A DNA stretch of 60,115 bases from positions 1 through 60,115 of the forward strand of contig JAFYBJ010000037.1 in assembly GCA_017540265.1 (NCBI GenBank), in the 5' to 3' direction. A program made the translations under genes and the position numbers. Positions 8,952 through 17,598 of this stretch are shown one piece after another; the first letter of the stretch is position 1; the number at the start of each line of letters is the position of its first letter. This DNA comes from Lachnospiraceae bacterium (GTDB lineage: Bacteria; Bacillota; Clostridia; Lachnospirales; Lachnospiraceae). The notes under the pieces are model-generated. The model did no database searches and was not told the DNA's origin. It was given only the letters and a program-made list of their open reading frames with translations.

Positions 8952-9679
8952 TGAGGGGAAATATTTATGTTGTTGGCATGGGGCCCGGAAAAGAAGGTAT
9001 GATGACAGGGGATGCCCTGGCTGTACTTGATGGCGCAGATCTGATAGTCGGATATCCGGTTTACTTAGACCAGCTTGGAGAACGTTTTGCTAAAAAAGAA
9101 AAGTATTCGACAGGCATGAGGCAGGAAAAGGAAAGATGCCTTTACTGTATCGAAAGAGCAAAAGAAGGAAAGAAAGTAGCTCTTGTCTGCAGCGGAGATG
9201 CCGGAGTTTACGGCATGGCATCACTTATGCTTGAACTGAGTGAAGAAGAGAATGATATAGAGATTTCCGTTATTCCCGGCATCACGGCGGCCTTAAGCGG
9301 TGCAGCTTTGCTTGGCGCGCCTCTTTCACATGACTTCTGTGTGATAAGCTTAAGTGATCTGCTCACGCCGGCAGAGGGAATAGAAAGAAGATTAAGAGCT
9401 GCGGCAGAAGGTGATTTTGTCATAGTGTTATACAATCCGCAGAGCAGAAACAGAAGCGGATATATGAAACGGGCAGCGGATATCCTGATGGGATCGATCT
9501 TAGGAGACCGTCCCTGTGCTTATGTAAAAAATATAGGACGCGAGGGTGAGGAAGCTCATATATGCACTCTGTCAGAGCTTGGTGATGCTGATATTGATAT
9601 GTTTACCACAGTGTTTATAGGTAATTCAAAAACGAGGATAATAAAAGACAAGCTGGTGACGCCAAGGGGAATGGTATGA
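8948..9679 (+). CDS. cbiH: Cobalt-precorrin-3 C17-methyltransferase
   Basis: A 243-residue SAM-dependent tetrapyrrole methylase that contracts the ring and adds the C17 methyl. Motifs: IYVVGMGPGKEGMMTG at the N-terminus, VCSGDAGVYGMASLMLEL, VIPGITAALSGAALLGAPLSHDF and ISLSDLLTP. Length is typical of the single-domain enzyme. The first two codons are ATG ATG and the SD (AAAGGA) favours the first. It overlaps cbiFG by 4 bases and cbiJE by 4 bases. Confidence 0.94.
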   Translation: MMRGNIYVVGMGPGKEGMMTGDALAVLDGADLIVGYPVYLDQLGERFAKKEKYSTGMRQEKERCLYCIERAKEGKKVALVCSGDAGVYGMASLMLELSEEENDIEISVIPGITAALSGAALLGAPLSHDFCVISLSDLLTPAEGIERRLRAAAEGDFVIVLYNPQSRNRSGYMKRAADILMGSILGDRPCAYVKNIGREGEEAHICTLSELGDADIDMFTTVFIGNSKTRIIKDKLVTPRGMV

Positions 9680-11151
9680 AAGAAAGTGGCATACTTATAT
9701 TTGCCGGAACCACGGAGGGAAGGGAGCTTTCGGAGCTGCTTTCTCTTTCCGGCATTGACCATACGGTATCTGTTGCCACTGCTTACGGAGAAGAACTTCT
9801 TAAAGAAAGCACTCATGCAAAGGTATTATCCGGACGTATGGATGAAAAGCAGATCGGGGAATGTATTAAAGAAAATCAGACAGCATTTGTCATCGACGCA
9901 ACACATCCTTATGCATCGGAGGCAGGAAAAAATATAAAACATGCTTCGGAAAAAACGGGTGTTTCTTATCTCAGATTTTTAAGGGAGTCCGGGGCAGTCC
10001 CTGAAAGTGCATCTGTTTTTCCGGATAATGAAAGCTGTGCGGAATATCTCATGGAAAAAACAGAAGGGAATATCCTGCTCACAACCGGAAGCAAAGAGCT
10101 TAAGATATATGCAAAGGATGAAAGCTTAAGGAAAAGATTATATGCGCGTGTGATACCGAATGAAGAAAGCCTGTCTGTATGCAGGGAAGAAGGCATCTCA
10201 TCCGATCATATAATAGCCATGCAGGGACCTTTTGATACGGAACTGAACAGAGCGCTTATAAAACAGTTTGATATAAAAGTACTTGTAACCAAAGAAAGCG
10301 GAAAGACCGGCGGATTTGAAGAAAAATGCATGGCGGCTTTAAAAGAGGACATACAGCTTGCTGTCATATCAAGAAAAGAAGAACAGGTTGAAAATGATAA
10401 TACTGCAGTATATGAGGCGGTGGAGAAACTGACAGGTAAGAAACTTATAAGAGATAATTCCTGCAGTATATTTCTTATCGGCGCCGGACCGGGCAGCCGG
10501 GGAATGCTCACAAAAGAAGCTGAGGAGCTGATACAGTCCTGTGACATACTCTACGGTGCGGAAAGTATAATTAAAAACCATTACGGGCGTTTTGAAAAAA
10601 GGGGTTTTTATCTTGACCGTGATATCATACCTGATATAAAGAAGACACTGAATGAGAGATACGGAAGAAACGTGATAAAGATATGTGTTCTGTTTTCCGG
10701 AGACAGTGGTTTTTACAGCGGATGCAGAAAATTATATGAAAGCCTGTCAAAGGCAGTGTCGGAGAATGTATTAAAATGTACCCGTGTGGAAATAGTACCG
10801 GGCATATCATCGGTCTCGTATTTTTCGGCAAAGCTTGGTATAAACCATGAAGATGCACTTATGCTTTCGGTTCACGGAAGAAAGTTTGATGAGACGATGC
10901 CCGCATTAATAAATGGATTAAAAAATGGAGGGAAAGTTTTTTTACTTGTATCCGGAAAAGAAGATGTAAGGCGGGTGGCAGAGGTATTATCATCAGAGGG
11001 TTTGGATGATATAAAGATTACGGCAGGATGCAGGCTTTCACATACGGATGAGGTGATAAAGACATTGAAGCCGGCGGATACAAGCGATTTTGATGAGGCA
11101 GGGAGCATATTACTTTTTCTCTGTCATCCTGCGCAAAGCAAAGGATCTTAA
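9676..11151 (+). CDS. cbiJE: CbiJ-CbiE fusion: cobalt-precorrin-6A reductase / cobalt-precorrin-7 C5-methyltransferase
   Basis: A 491-residue fusion. Residues 1-250 are CbiJ (LIFAGTTEGRELSELLS, VIDATHPYASEAGKNI, LLTTGSKEL, TKESGKTGGFEEK), which reduces the macrocycle. Residues from about 264 are CbiE (FLIGAGPGSRGMLTKEA, VLFSGDSGFYSG, VEIVPGISSVSYF, MLSVHGR), which methylates C5. CbiT follows as a separate gene, whereas in many genomes CbiE is fused to CbiT. The last eight codons (HPAQSKGS) are encoded by a diverged copy of the dispersed hairpin repeat, so the C-terminus appears to have been remodelled by it. Confidence 0.92.
   Translation: MKESGILIFAGTTEGRELSELLSLSGIDHTVSVATAYGEELLKESTHAKVLSGRMDEKQIGECIKENQTAFVIDATHPYASEAGKNIKHASEKTGVSYLRFLRESGAVPESASVFPDNESCAEYLMEKTEGNILLTTGSKELKIYAKDESLRKRLYARVIPNEESLSVCREEGISSDHIIAMQGPFDTELNRALIKQFDIKVLVTKESGKTGGFEEKCMAALKEDIQLAVISRKEEQVENDNTAVYEAVEKLTGKKLIRDNSCSIFLIGAGPGSRGMLTKEAEELIQSCDILYGAESIIKNHYGRFEKRGFYLDRDIIPDIKKTLNERYGRNVIKICVLFSGDSGFYSGCRKLYESLSKAVSENVLKCTRVEIVPGISSVSYFSAKLGINHEDALMLSVHGRKFDETMPALINGLKNGGKVFLLVSGKEDVRRVAEVLSSEGLDDIKITAGCRLSHTDEVIKTLKPADTSDFDEAGSILLFLCHPAQSKGS
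11122..11150 (+). repeat. Dispersed hairpin repeat, B-type, diverged; reads through the cbiJE stop
   Basis: TGTCATCCTGCGCAAAGCAA followed by AGGATCTTA matches the B-type element with three substitutions. It encodes the last eight residues of CbiJE and the first two bases of its stop codon. It ends 11 bases before the cbiT start codon, in the same orientation as cbiT. Confidence 0.75.
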
Positions 11152-11161
11152 TGAGGAAAAA

Positions 11162-11728
11162 ATGAAAACAATAAAAGATAATGAATTTATACGCGGAAAT
11201 GTCCCGATGACAAAGGAAGAGATAAGAACGATAAGCCTTGCAAAGCTCTCCCTTAATGAAGCTGAGACTTTCTGGGATATAGGAAGCGGGACGGGATCTA
11301 TAGCAGTGCAGGCTGCGGTATCGGATAAGTCGCTTAATATATACGCTATAGAGAAAAATGATGAAGGCATTGAGCTTATCGGAAATAATATAGCTAAATT
11401 TAAGGCAGATAATATAAAGCCGATAAAAGCTGAAGCGCCGGATTATCCTGAGGATATTGAAGTTCCGGATGCGGCATTCGTAGGCGGAAGCGGAGGCAGA
11501 CTCAGAGAGATAGTTTTGGATCTGAAGAAAAGAAATCCGCATATAAGGATAGTGATAAATGCAGTAACTCTGGAAACCGTATCCGTAATAAAAGAGCTTC
11601 TTGAAGACGACGATATAAAAAATTCAGAGATGATACAGCTTTCGGTAAGCAGGGTGCAGAAGATCGGATCACATCATATGCTGCGTGCAGAGACACCGGT
11701 ATATGTGTCATTGATAGAATATGTGTAA
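11162..11728 (+). CDS. cbiT: Cobalt-precorrin-6B C15-methyltransferase (decarboxylating)
   Basis: A 188-residue Rossmann-fold methyltransferase that decarboxylates the C12 acetate and methylates C15. FIRGNVPMTKEEIR is the CbiT hallmark, followed by the SAM-binding WDIGSGTGSIAVQAA and AFVGGSGG. The frame is open 72 bases further upstream inside cbiJE, but that stretch is only a shadow of cbiJE. The ATG at 11162 has an SD (GAGG) 6 bases upstream. The gene starts 10 bases after the cbiJE stop. Confidence 0.93.
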   Translation: MKTIKDNEFIRGNVPMTKEEIRTISLAKLSLNEAETFWDIGSGTGSIAVQAAVSDKSLNIYAIEKNDEGIELIGNNIAKFKADNIKPIKAEAPDYPEDIEVPDAAFVGGSGGRLREIVLDLKKRNPHIRIVINAVTLETVSVIKELLEDDDIKNSEMIQLSVSRVQKIGSHHMLRAETPVYVSLIEYV

Positions 11729-11740
11729 GGGGGGATCTGT

Positions 11741-13939
11741 ATGGAAGGTACATTTTTAAGCGAGTCACAGAGATTTCAGCTTGATAAGCTGCGCAGAAGG
11801 ATGGAGATCACGCCGCAGGTTTTTCTTCCAGATGAAAAGCTGGTCTTTTACCGGACTTTAGGGGCGTTGGATGATAATAGCGTAAAGGAGAGCAGTACGC
11901 ATCAACAGGCCGCTGTTGCAATGCAGATACTGCTTAAAGAGCTGCAGCAGATAGCGGTGAGGCTCGGTAAAGATCACAGCCTGTATCAGGACGTGCTGGA
12001 TGTGCTGCAGAGCATAGCACCGGAAATGGTCGCCGAGGCTAAAAGACAGGCGGAGAATGAGGAGAGCATACGTATCCGTACCATGAATGGAAGAATGGTG
12101 GCCGGACAGGCGCTGATGCAGGATTTTTATAAGTGGCTTGAATCGGAACCTGAAGAAAAAACAGAGAATATCAACAAAGAAAAAAAGGAAGAAAGAAAAT
12201 CATTTATAGCTTATCTGTTTGAGGATATCCTGGATGAAGAGGATAAAGAAGAACTTACGCAATATGTAAAGGATAAGCTGGAGGATAAGCTTACTGTCGA
12301 GATCGTAAAAGAAAGAAGAAACTCCTTCATGGAGCGTGCGAAAACCCATATTGAAGAGGAGCTCAATAAGGAAAAACCGAATGAGACTTACTGCAGACGT
12401 CTGAATGCCAGAGAAAATATATTAAAAATGGGCTGGAACCCGGATGATATGGAAATGGTAGATACCTTCCTTTCCATCGTGGACAATGTGCCATGGGGTA
12501 AGACAAGGGAACAGGGTGAACTGGTATTGGTAACATTGCTTACAAAAAAAGTAAGCAGCTGGGAGGAGAGGCAGTCTCTCATAGACGGCATGACTTCATA
12601 TTGCGAAGTGGTTGCACACAGCTTATATCCGGATGGAAATGTGGATCCGAAGTTTCAGGCGGAGGTGGCGAAGTTATTAACATGTGCCGCCGGGATAGTA
12701 AGCAAAGCCGAGTATCCCGATGATCCCCAGTTTAAAGAGAAGGGGGAGGATTATGAAAAAAAGATACTTGATAGTGCAATAGAGAAGGCGGTAAAAAACA
12801 TAACGGGAAAAGATGATCCGGAAGATCTTAAGGATCCCGGAAACTTAAAATCCGGAATATATTTTACATTTAATAACAGGGTATTACGTGCCGGTTCAAT
12901 GTCGCAGCTTGATGAGATGCTGGATCAGATACAGCTTCATACCTCAAAAGATATGAACGCTGAATTTAACAGGATACGCAGCCGGGCAAAGGATCAGCTG
13001 ACCGAACAGCCCGTGGAGTATTCCTATGTGGATGCTGCCGAAAGGAAAAAAGCTGTATCAAGTATGAAGTATGCCGTAGATAAACTGATACATTCCGGAA
13101 ATGATGAATATGGTATAAAGAACCTTCAAAAGAGCATACTTGAATATAAAGACATGATGGGAATGGAAGTATCTCCGGAGGAGATTGAAAAAAAGAGATC
13201 AGACCTGTTTAAAGCGCTTAAGGATTATGTAAAGAATATCCCTGAAAATGCTGACATGGGCAGCAGGAGAAAACTAATATATGCCTGTGATATACTGTGC
13301 GGTCTGCAGAGGGAGATCAATTTCAAAAAGAACGGAAGAAAGTATGAAGGCGAAGAGAAAATCGTAAAGAAGGAAAAAAAGGAGTATGCCTTCGAGCTGG
13401 ATGACTGCATGAAAGTGCAGGCTATGATCGAATACAATGCGGACGAAATGCGCAGAATGATCCCTGCCGCAGCAAAAATATGCATGGTAAAAGAATACAA
13501 TACACAGGCTTATTCCCGTATGATGCAGGCGATCAAGGACTGCTCAGAGCTGGATACAGGTCACAGTATACGTGAGATCGAAAGCGCTTATATGGAATTA
13601 CGTATTGCGGCGAAGGCGTTTGAAAAAGAGCAGGGCATTGATGGAATGGAAGCCATGAAAAATGCAAAAACCCCGGAGGAGAGGGAAATGGTCCATACGG
13701 TACAGATGCTGTCGCGTAAGGGAAATAGTATGGCAAGAGAGCTGCTGGATACATCAAAGATGATACGTGACAGGAATTCATCAATGCGGGATATGATGTA
13801 CCGCGTGCTTGAAGAGACCGAAGAACGCATGGAAAAACAGAAAGAAAAGGAAAAAGAAAAAGTAAAAGAAAATGCGATATTAAAAAGGAAAGAGAAAACA
13901 GCAGAAGCAGGAAAAGGAATTCATATATCCAGAAAATGA
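11741..13939 (+). CDS. Large helical protein of unknown function inside the B12 operon
   Basis: A 732-residue protein that I do not recognise. It begins 12 bases after cbiT with a strong SD (AGGGGGGAT), so it is cotranscribed with the cobalamin genes. It has no signal peptide, membrane segment, Walker motif or metal-binding cluster that I can see. Composition is Lys/Glu/Met-rich and predicted largely alpha-helical. Residues 140-160 are highly charged (EPEEKTENINKEKKEERK) and the last 40 are a basic Lys-Glu coiled coil. The 3' end overlaps convergent cbiA by 19 bases. It is unlike any known B12 enzyme in length and composition. A structural, scaffolding or unrelated role is open. Confidence 0.8.
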   Translation: MEGTFLSESQRFQLDKLRRRMEITPQVFLPDEKLVFYRTLGALDDNSVKESSTHQQAAVAMQILLKELQQIAVRLGKDHSLYQDVLDVLQSIAPEMVAEAKRQAENEESIRIRTMNGRMVAGQALMQDFYKWLESEPEEKTENINKEKKEERKSFIAYLFEDILDEEDKEELTQYVKDKLEDKLTVEIVKERRNSFMERAKTHIEEELNKEKPNETYCRRLNARENILKMGWNPDDMEMVDTFLSIVDNVPWGKTREQGELVLVTLLTKKVSSWEERQSLIDGMTSYCEVVAHSLYPDGNVDPKFQAEVAKLLTCAAGIVSKAEYPDDPQFKEKGEDYEKKILDSAIEKAVKNITGKDDPEDLKDPGNLKSGIYFTFNNRVLRAGSMSQLDEMLDQIQLHTSKDMNAEFNRIRSRAKDQLTEQPVEYSYVDAAERKKAVSSMKYAVDKLIHSGNDEYGIKNLQKSILEYKDMMGMEVSPEEIEKKRSDLFKALKDYVKNIPENADMGSRRKLIYACDILCGLQREINFKKNGRKYEGEEKIVKKEKKEYAFELDDCMKVQAMIEYNADEMRRMIPAAAKICMVKEYNTQAYSRMMQAIKDCSELDTGHSIREIESAYMELRIAAKAFEKEQGIDGMEAMKNAKTPEEREMVHTVQMLSRKGNSMARELLDTSKMIRDRNSSMRDMMYRVLEETEERMEKQKEKEKEKVKENAILKRKEKTAEAGKGIHISRK

Positions 13940-15312
13940 CGGACTATGCTTTTGCATGAAGGATAATAAAGATGAGGAAATCCGCAGAGCATGGTATTGC
14001 TCATTATCATACAGGGATATTCCTTCTTTCCCACAGGTTTTAGAGCAGTAAGCGCAGTACCGTTTTCGCTGCAGTCGAAGTAATGAAATTCATGAGCTTT
14101 TATAGATTCATTTTTCTTAAACCACGGAGTATCCTCCGTGGTTTTTAATTCTATATATCCAAATCGGACAAGTTTATTTTTCATGCTGCAGCTTCCGTTA
14201 AGTACCCCGCACATTCTGTTTGAAATGCCGTCAGCGGTGATCATTTCTTTCTGAAGATACATAAACCCGCCGCATTCTGCAAGCACGTGAATTCCGGAAT
14301 GCACGGCATCATGTATCTGCCGGAGCATGGAAGTATTTGCGGCAAGCTTAGAAGCATAGAGTTCCGGGTAACCGCCGCCAAGTATAAGTCCTGTAATATC
14401 ATCCGGAAGCTTCTTATCATGCAGGGGTGAAAAAAAGCGTATATCTGCGCCGTATTCTTTAAGGAGCTTTATATTATCTTCATAATAAAAACAAAAGGCT
14501 TCGTCTTTTGCAATGGCGATAACAGGTTTTCCTGATACGAAAATACCGGGAGTTTCTTTAAATTCGGGACTTTCCGTTTGTTTTATTAAAGGCGCTGAGC
14601 TTTTGCAGATCTTTAATATATCATTCAGATCACATTTTTCTAAAAGAAGCCTGGCGGCATATTCATACTTTTTCCTTATATCAGATATTTCCGAAGGAAG
14701 CTTAAGACCAAGGTGCCTGCTTTCCACCCGGAGCGCTTTATCTTCGGGAAGGAAACCTGCTACGGTAAGGCCTGTCTCTTCTTTTATCAACGGTGAAATG
14801 ATCTCATAGTATGAGGGTGATATCCTGTTTAAGAATACACCGGCGATGAGACCTTCGTGATCTTCGGAAAGCATGCCCTTTATAAGTGCGATAAGTGTGC
14901 GTCCCATGCCTTTTGCATCTATTACAAGAAGGATCTTAGTACCGGTTTTTACTGCCAGATCATAAGCGGAGGCTTCCCTGCGTGTGCCGCCAAGACCATC
15001 ATACAGCCCCATCACACCTTCTATGAGCATTATGGAATCTTCTTTTGTACATTCTTCGGTTATGATGCGCTTCAGATCATTTTCATCGGAGAAAAAGCTG
15101 TCCAGATTGCGTGAAGGGATCCCCAGGACTTCTCTGTGGAACATGGGATCGATATAGTCGGGACCGCATTTGCCGGCATGAACATCAAAGCCCGCATTTT
15201 TAAATGCAAGCATCAGGGCGCAGGAAACGGAGGTTTTTCCGCTTCCGCTTTTTGGTGCCGCCAGTATGAGTCTGTGTGCGGGTATACTGGTTTTGTCCAT
15301 GTTGGTATTCAT
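13921..15312 (-). CDS. cbiA: Cobyrinate a,c-diamide synthase
   Basis: A 463-residue glutamine-dependent amidase acting on the a and c side chains. The N-terminal ATPase domain has LAAPKSGSGKTSVSCAL at residues 13-29, KCGPDYIDPMFH and GVMGLYDG. The C-terminal glutaminase domain has the nucleophile Cys in LAECGGFMYL and a late H-Y-FD segment. It lies on the strand opposite the rest of the B12 cluster, between the unknown gene and cobT, which looks like a local inversion. Its ATG is 267 bases from divergent cobT. Confidence 0.95.
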   Translation of the reverse strand: MNTNMDKTSIPAHRLILAAPKSGSGKTSVSCALMLAFKNAGFDVHAGKCGPDYIDPMFHREVLGIPSRNLDSFFSDENDLKRIITEECTKEDSIMLIEGVMGLYDGLGGTRREASAYDLAVKTGTKILLVIDAKGMGRTLIALIKGMLSEDHEGLIAGVFLNRISPSYYEIISPLIKEETGLTVAGFLPEDKALRVESRHLGLKLPSEISDIRKKYEYAARLLLEKCDLNDILKICKSSAPLIKQTESPEFKETPGIFVSGKPVIAIAKDEAFCFYYEDNIKLLKEYGADIRFFSPLHDKKLPDDITGLILGGGYPELYASKLAANTSMLRQIHDAVHSGIHVLAECGGFMYLQKEMITADGISNRMCGVLNGSCSMKNKLVRFGYIELKTTEDTPWFKKNESIKAHEFHYFDCSENGTALTALKPVGKKEYPCMIMSNTMLCGFPHLYYPSCKSIVRHFLDI

Positions 15313-15418
15313 TCAATAGTATGTATATGGAATGTGTGCTGCATAGTCAAATATTTCTTATCTCTTTTATGTATATGTATATTGTATGTTGTTATTTTTA
15401 TGCACGCAAGATAAAATT

Positions 15419-15424
15419 TATAAT
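15419..15424 (+). promoter_or_regulatory. Candidate -10 box in the cbiA-cobT divergent region
   Basis: A TATAAT hexamer lies upstream of the 22-bp tandem repeat and of cobT. The hexamer 17 bases upstream (TTTTAT) is a poor -35, so this is a tentative assignment. A transcript from here would carry the tandem repeat and the dispersed hairpin in its leader. Confidence 0.3.
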
Positions 15425-15435
15425 GTTGCTTGCTG

Positions 15436-15515
15436 TTCATTTTGTCATTTATAGTGGTTTATTTTGTCATTTATAGTGGTTCATTTTGTCATTTATAGTG
15501 GTTTATTTTGTCATT
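15436..15515 (+). repeat. 22-bp tandem repeat, three full units plus a partial one
   Basis: Units at 15436-15457, 15458-15479 and 15480-15501 read TTYATTTTGTCATTTATAGTGG, and a fourth breaks off after TTTATTTTGTCATT. The partial unit runs directly into a B-type dispersed repeat, sharing its TTTTGTCATT. The array therefore looks like reiteration of the left flank plus the first bases of that element. The units are adjacent, with no spacers. Confidence 0.9.
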
Positions 15516-15537
15516 CTGAGCGAAGCGAAGAATCTTA
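15509..15537 (+). repeat. Dispersed hairpin repeat, B-type, upstream of cobT
   Basis: TGTCATTCTGAGCGAAGCGA followed by AGAATCTTA. One compensating pair of changes (C to T in the left arm, G to A in the right arm) keeps the arm ATTCT/AGAAT complementary, which argues that the hairpin itself matters. It ends 42 bases before the cobT ATG. Confidence 0.85.
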
Positions 15538-15579
15538 TAGTAAAAATCAGAAAATGAGAAATAACAGAGGATGTAATAC

Positions 15580-16674
15580 ATGAGGGAAATAAATACAAAA
15601 AATATAAAGGGTGCTGATGGCAGTGCGAAAACAGCAGCAGAAAAATATATCGCTACTCTCGCCATGCCGCCGGGAAGTCTGGGGAGGCTTGAAGATATTG
15701 CCGTGCAGCTTGCAGGAATCACAGGTCAGATAAAAAATACTGTGGAAAAAAAGCGCATACTTGTTTTTTGCGCGGACAATGCCGTGGTAAATGAGGGAGT
15801 GGCATGCGCGCCGCAGTCTGTTACTGCGATACAGGCATATCGTATGACTGAATATAAGACCGGAATGTCAGCCATGGCACATGCTTTCGGGGATGAGGTG
15901 CTTCCGGTGGATATAGGTATAGACCACAGATCCGGAGCATTTAAAGAATCGGATTATCCTTTAAAAGATCTGCTCGACAGGCATATTAAAAACGGCAGCG
16001 GAAATATACTTCATGAAAAAGCCATGACAGAAGATGAAGTGATAAGAGCGATACAGACCGGCATGGAGCTTGCAGAAGATGCAGGGCATGACGGAGTAAA
16101 GCTTCTTGGCATAGGTGAAATGGGAATAGGAAATACCACTACATCATCTGCCGTGCTTGCAGCACTAACGGGAAACAGGGCGGAGGCAGTAACGGGAAGA
16201 GGCGGAGGTCTTACGGATGAAGGTCTTGCGCACAAAATAGAAGTGATCGACAAGGCATTGGATCTTCACGGATTGAAAAAAGAAAACGATGTGATAAAGG
16301 TTCTTTCCTGTGTGGGTGGGCTTGATATAGCAGGAATGTGCGGTGCGTATCTTGGCGCGGCAGGATGCAGGATACCTGTGGTAATTGACGGTTTTATTTC
16401 AATAGTGGCTGCACTCTGCGCCGTAAAGATATGCAAAAGTGTGTCGGACTTTGTTTTTCCTTCACATCTGTCTGAAGAAAAAGGTTATCGCATAGCGGCT
16501 GAGGAATTGGATCTTAGGCCCTATCTTGCTCTTGATATGCGTCTTGGAGAAGGCAGCGGCTGCGTGCCCGCATTCAGGATAATCGAAGCGGCCTGCGCAA
16601 TGATAAACGGTATGGGCAGCTTTGAAGAGGCGGGTATAGATGATTCATATCTGGATGAAGTGAGGGATAAGTAA
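15580..16674 (+). CDS. cobT: Nicotinate-nucleotide--dimethylbenzimidazole phosphoribosyltransferase
   Basis: A 364-residue enzyme that makes alpha-ribazole phosphate for the lower ligand. Motifs: MPPGSLGRLEDIAVQLAGI, FCADNAVVNEGV, GIGEMGIGNTTTSSAV and the C-terminal LGEGSGCVPAFRIIEAA, which carries the catalytic Glu. Length is standard. An AGAGGA SD lies 8 bases before the ATG, in contrast to cbiP and cobS. The stop overlaps the cobU start by one base. Confidence 0.96.
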   Translation: MREINTKNIKGADGSAKTAAEKYIATLAMPPGSLGRLEDIAVQLAGITGQIKNTVEKKRILVFCADNAVVNEGVACAPQSVTAIQAYRMTEYKTGMSAMAHAFGDEVLPVDIGIDHRSGAFKESDYPLKDLLDRHIKNGSGNILHEKAMTEDEVIRAIQTGMELAEDAGHDGVKLLGIGEMGIGNTTTSSAVLAALTGNRAEAVTGRGGGLTDEGLAHKIEVIDKALDLHGLKKENDVIKVLSCVGGLDIAGMCGAYLGAAGCRIPVVIDGFISIVAALCAVKICKSVSDFVFPSHLSEEKGYRIAAEELDLRPYLALDMRLGEGSGCVPAFRIIEAACAMINGMGSFEEAGIDDSYLDEVRDK

Positions 16675-17576
16675 TGTTATATCTTGTGACAGGCGGGTGC
16701 AGGAGCGGAAAGAGCGGGATCGCGGAAGAGAAGGTATGCACGCTTGCACCTTCCGGTAAAAGAATTTATTTTGCCGCGATGCAGCCGCGGGACGACGAAG
16801 ATCTGGAACGCATAAGAAAACACAGAGAAAGAAGAAAAGATTCAGGTTTTATCACGATCGAAGGCGGCTTGGAAGCTCTTGTTCCCGAAAGGTTTGAGGG
16901 ATTTAAGGAACATGTGGTTTTGCTTGAGAGTCTTACCTCTCTTCTTGACAGGGAGATGTTTGAAGAGGGTGAGAGTGATTGCGCGGTAAAGATATTTGAC
17001 GCTATAAAGCTGGTAGAAGCATGCGTAAAAGCGATCGTTATTGTAAGTGACAGATTATTTTCGGATGCATTAAACTTTGACGAAGGAACCCTTCATTACA
17101 GGGAGGAGCTGGGAAAGCTGGAAAGACTTATAGCAGAAGGATGTGAGGAAGTGACGGAAGCAGTAAACGGTAAAGAAATAAAACATAAAAATGACAGCTT
17201 TGATATGAGCGAAGGAAAATATTTTGTAACAGGCGGCGCTGCCCAGGGCAAGACAGAATATATAAAGAATGTGTTCGGGCTTGATGATGCAGATATTTTC
17301 AATTTAAGAAATAACACGGATATAAGGAATCTGCAGGAGTGCTCCGCAGTGATCCATGTTGAAGAATATGTAAGGCAATGTCTGAATGAAGGAAGAGAGC
17401 CGGAAGATTTTTTTTCCGATATACGTATCGTCGCCGGAGATGATATATTCTGCGGCATAGTCCCCTTGGAAAAAAAGGACCGTATATTCCGCGATACCTG
17501 CGGTGATTTTTACAGGAAGCTTGTAAATGGAAGAAAGCTTATAAGGGTCACCTGCGGGATAGGGGAGCGGATATAA
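16674..17576 (+). CDS. cobU: Adenosylcobinamide kinase/guanylyltransferase with a second CobU-like half
   Basis: A 300-residue protein, far longer than the usual 180. Residues 1-172 are CobU: P-loop LVTGGCRSGKS, then RIRKHRERR with the guanylylated-His region. Residues 182-300 repeat the plan in short form: a second P-loop-like VTGGAAQGKTEY, and a C-terminal CGIVPLEKKDRIFRDTCG that matches the conserved CobU GIVP...R-FRD-G block better than the first copy does (SDALNFDEGTLHYREELG). Activities may be divided between the halves. It follows cobT with a one-base overlap and is the last gene before the minus-strand interruption. Confidence 0.85.
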   Translation: MLYLVTGGCRSGKSGIAEEKVCTLAPSGKRIYFAAMQPRDDEDLERIRKHRERRKDSGFITIEGGLEALVPERFEGFKEHVVLLESLTSLLDREMFEEGESDCAVKIFDAIKLVEACVKAIVIVSDRLFSDALNFDEGTLHYREELGKLERLIAEGCEEVTEAVNGKEIKHKNDSFDMSEGKYFVTGGAAQGKTEYIKNVFGLDDADIFNLRNNTDIRNLQECSAVIHVEEYVRQCLNEGREPEDFFSDIRIVAGDDIFCGIVPLEKKDRIFRDTCGDFYRKLVNGRKLIRVTCGIGERI

Positions 17577-17598
17577 GACAGGAAGGGCTGGTATTTAT

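Noticed and set aside
15436-15537. CRISPR-like array
   Set aside because: Units are directly adjacent with no spacers, and the array runs into a dispersed element. It is a tandem duplication. The arrays at 34967 and 58851 were rejected for the same reason.
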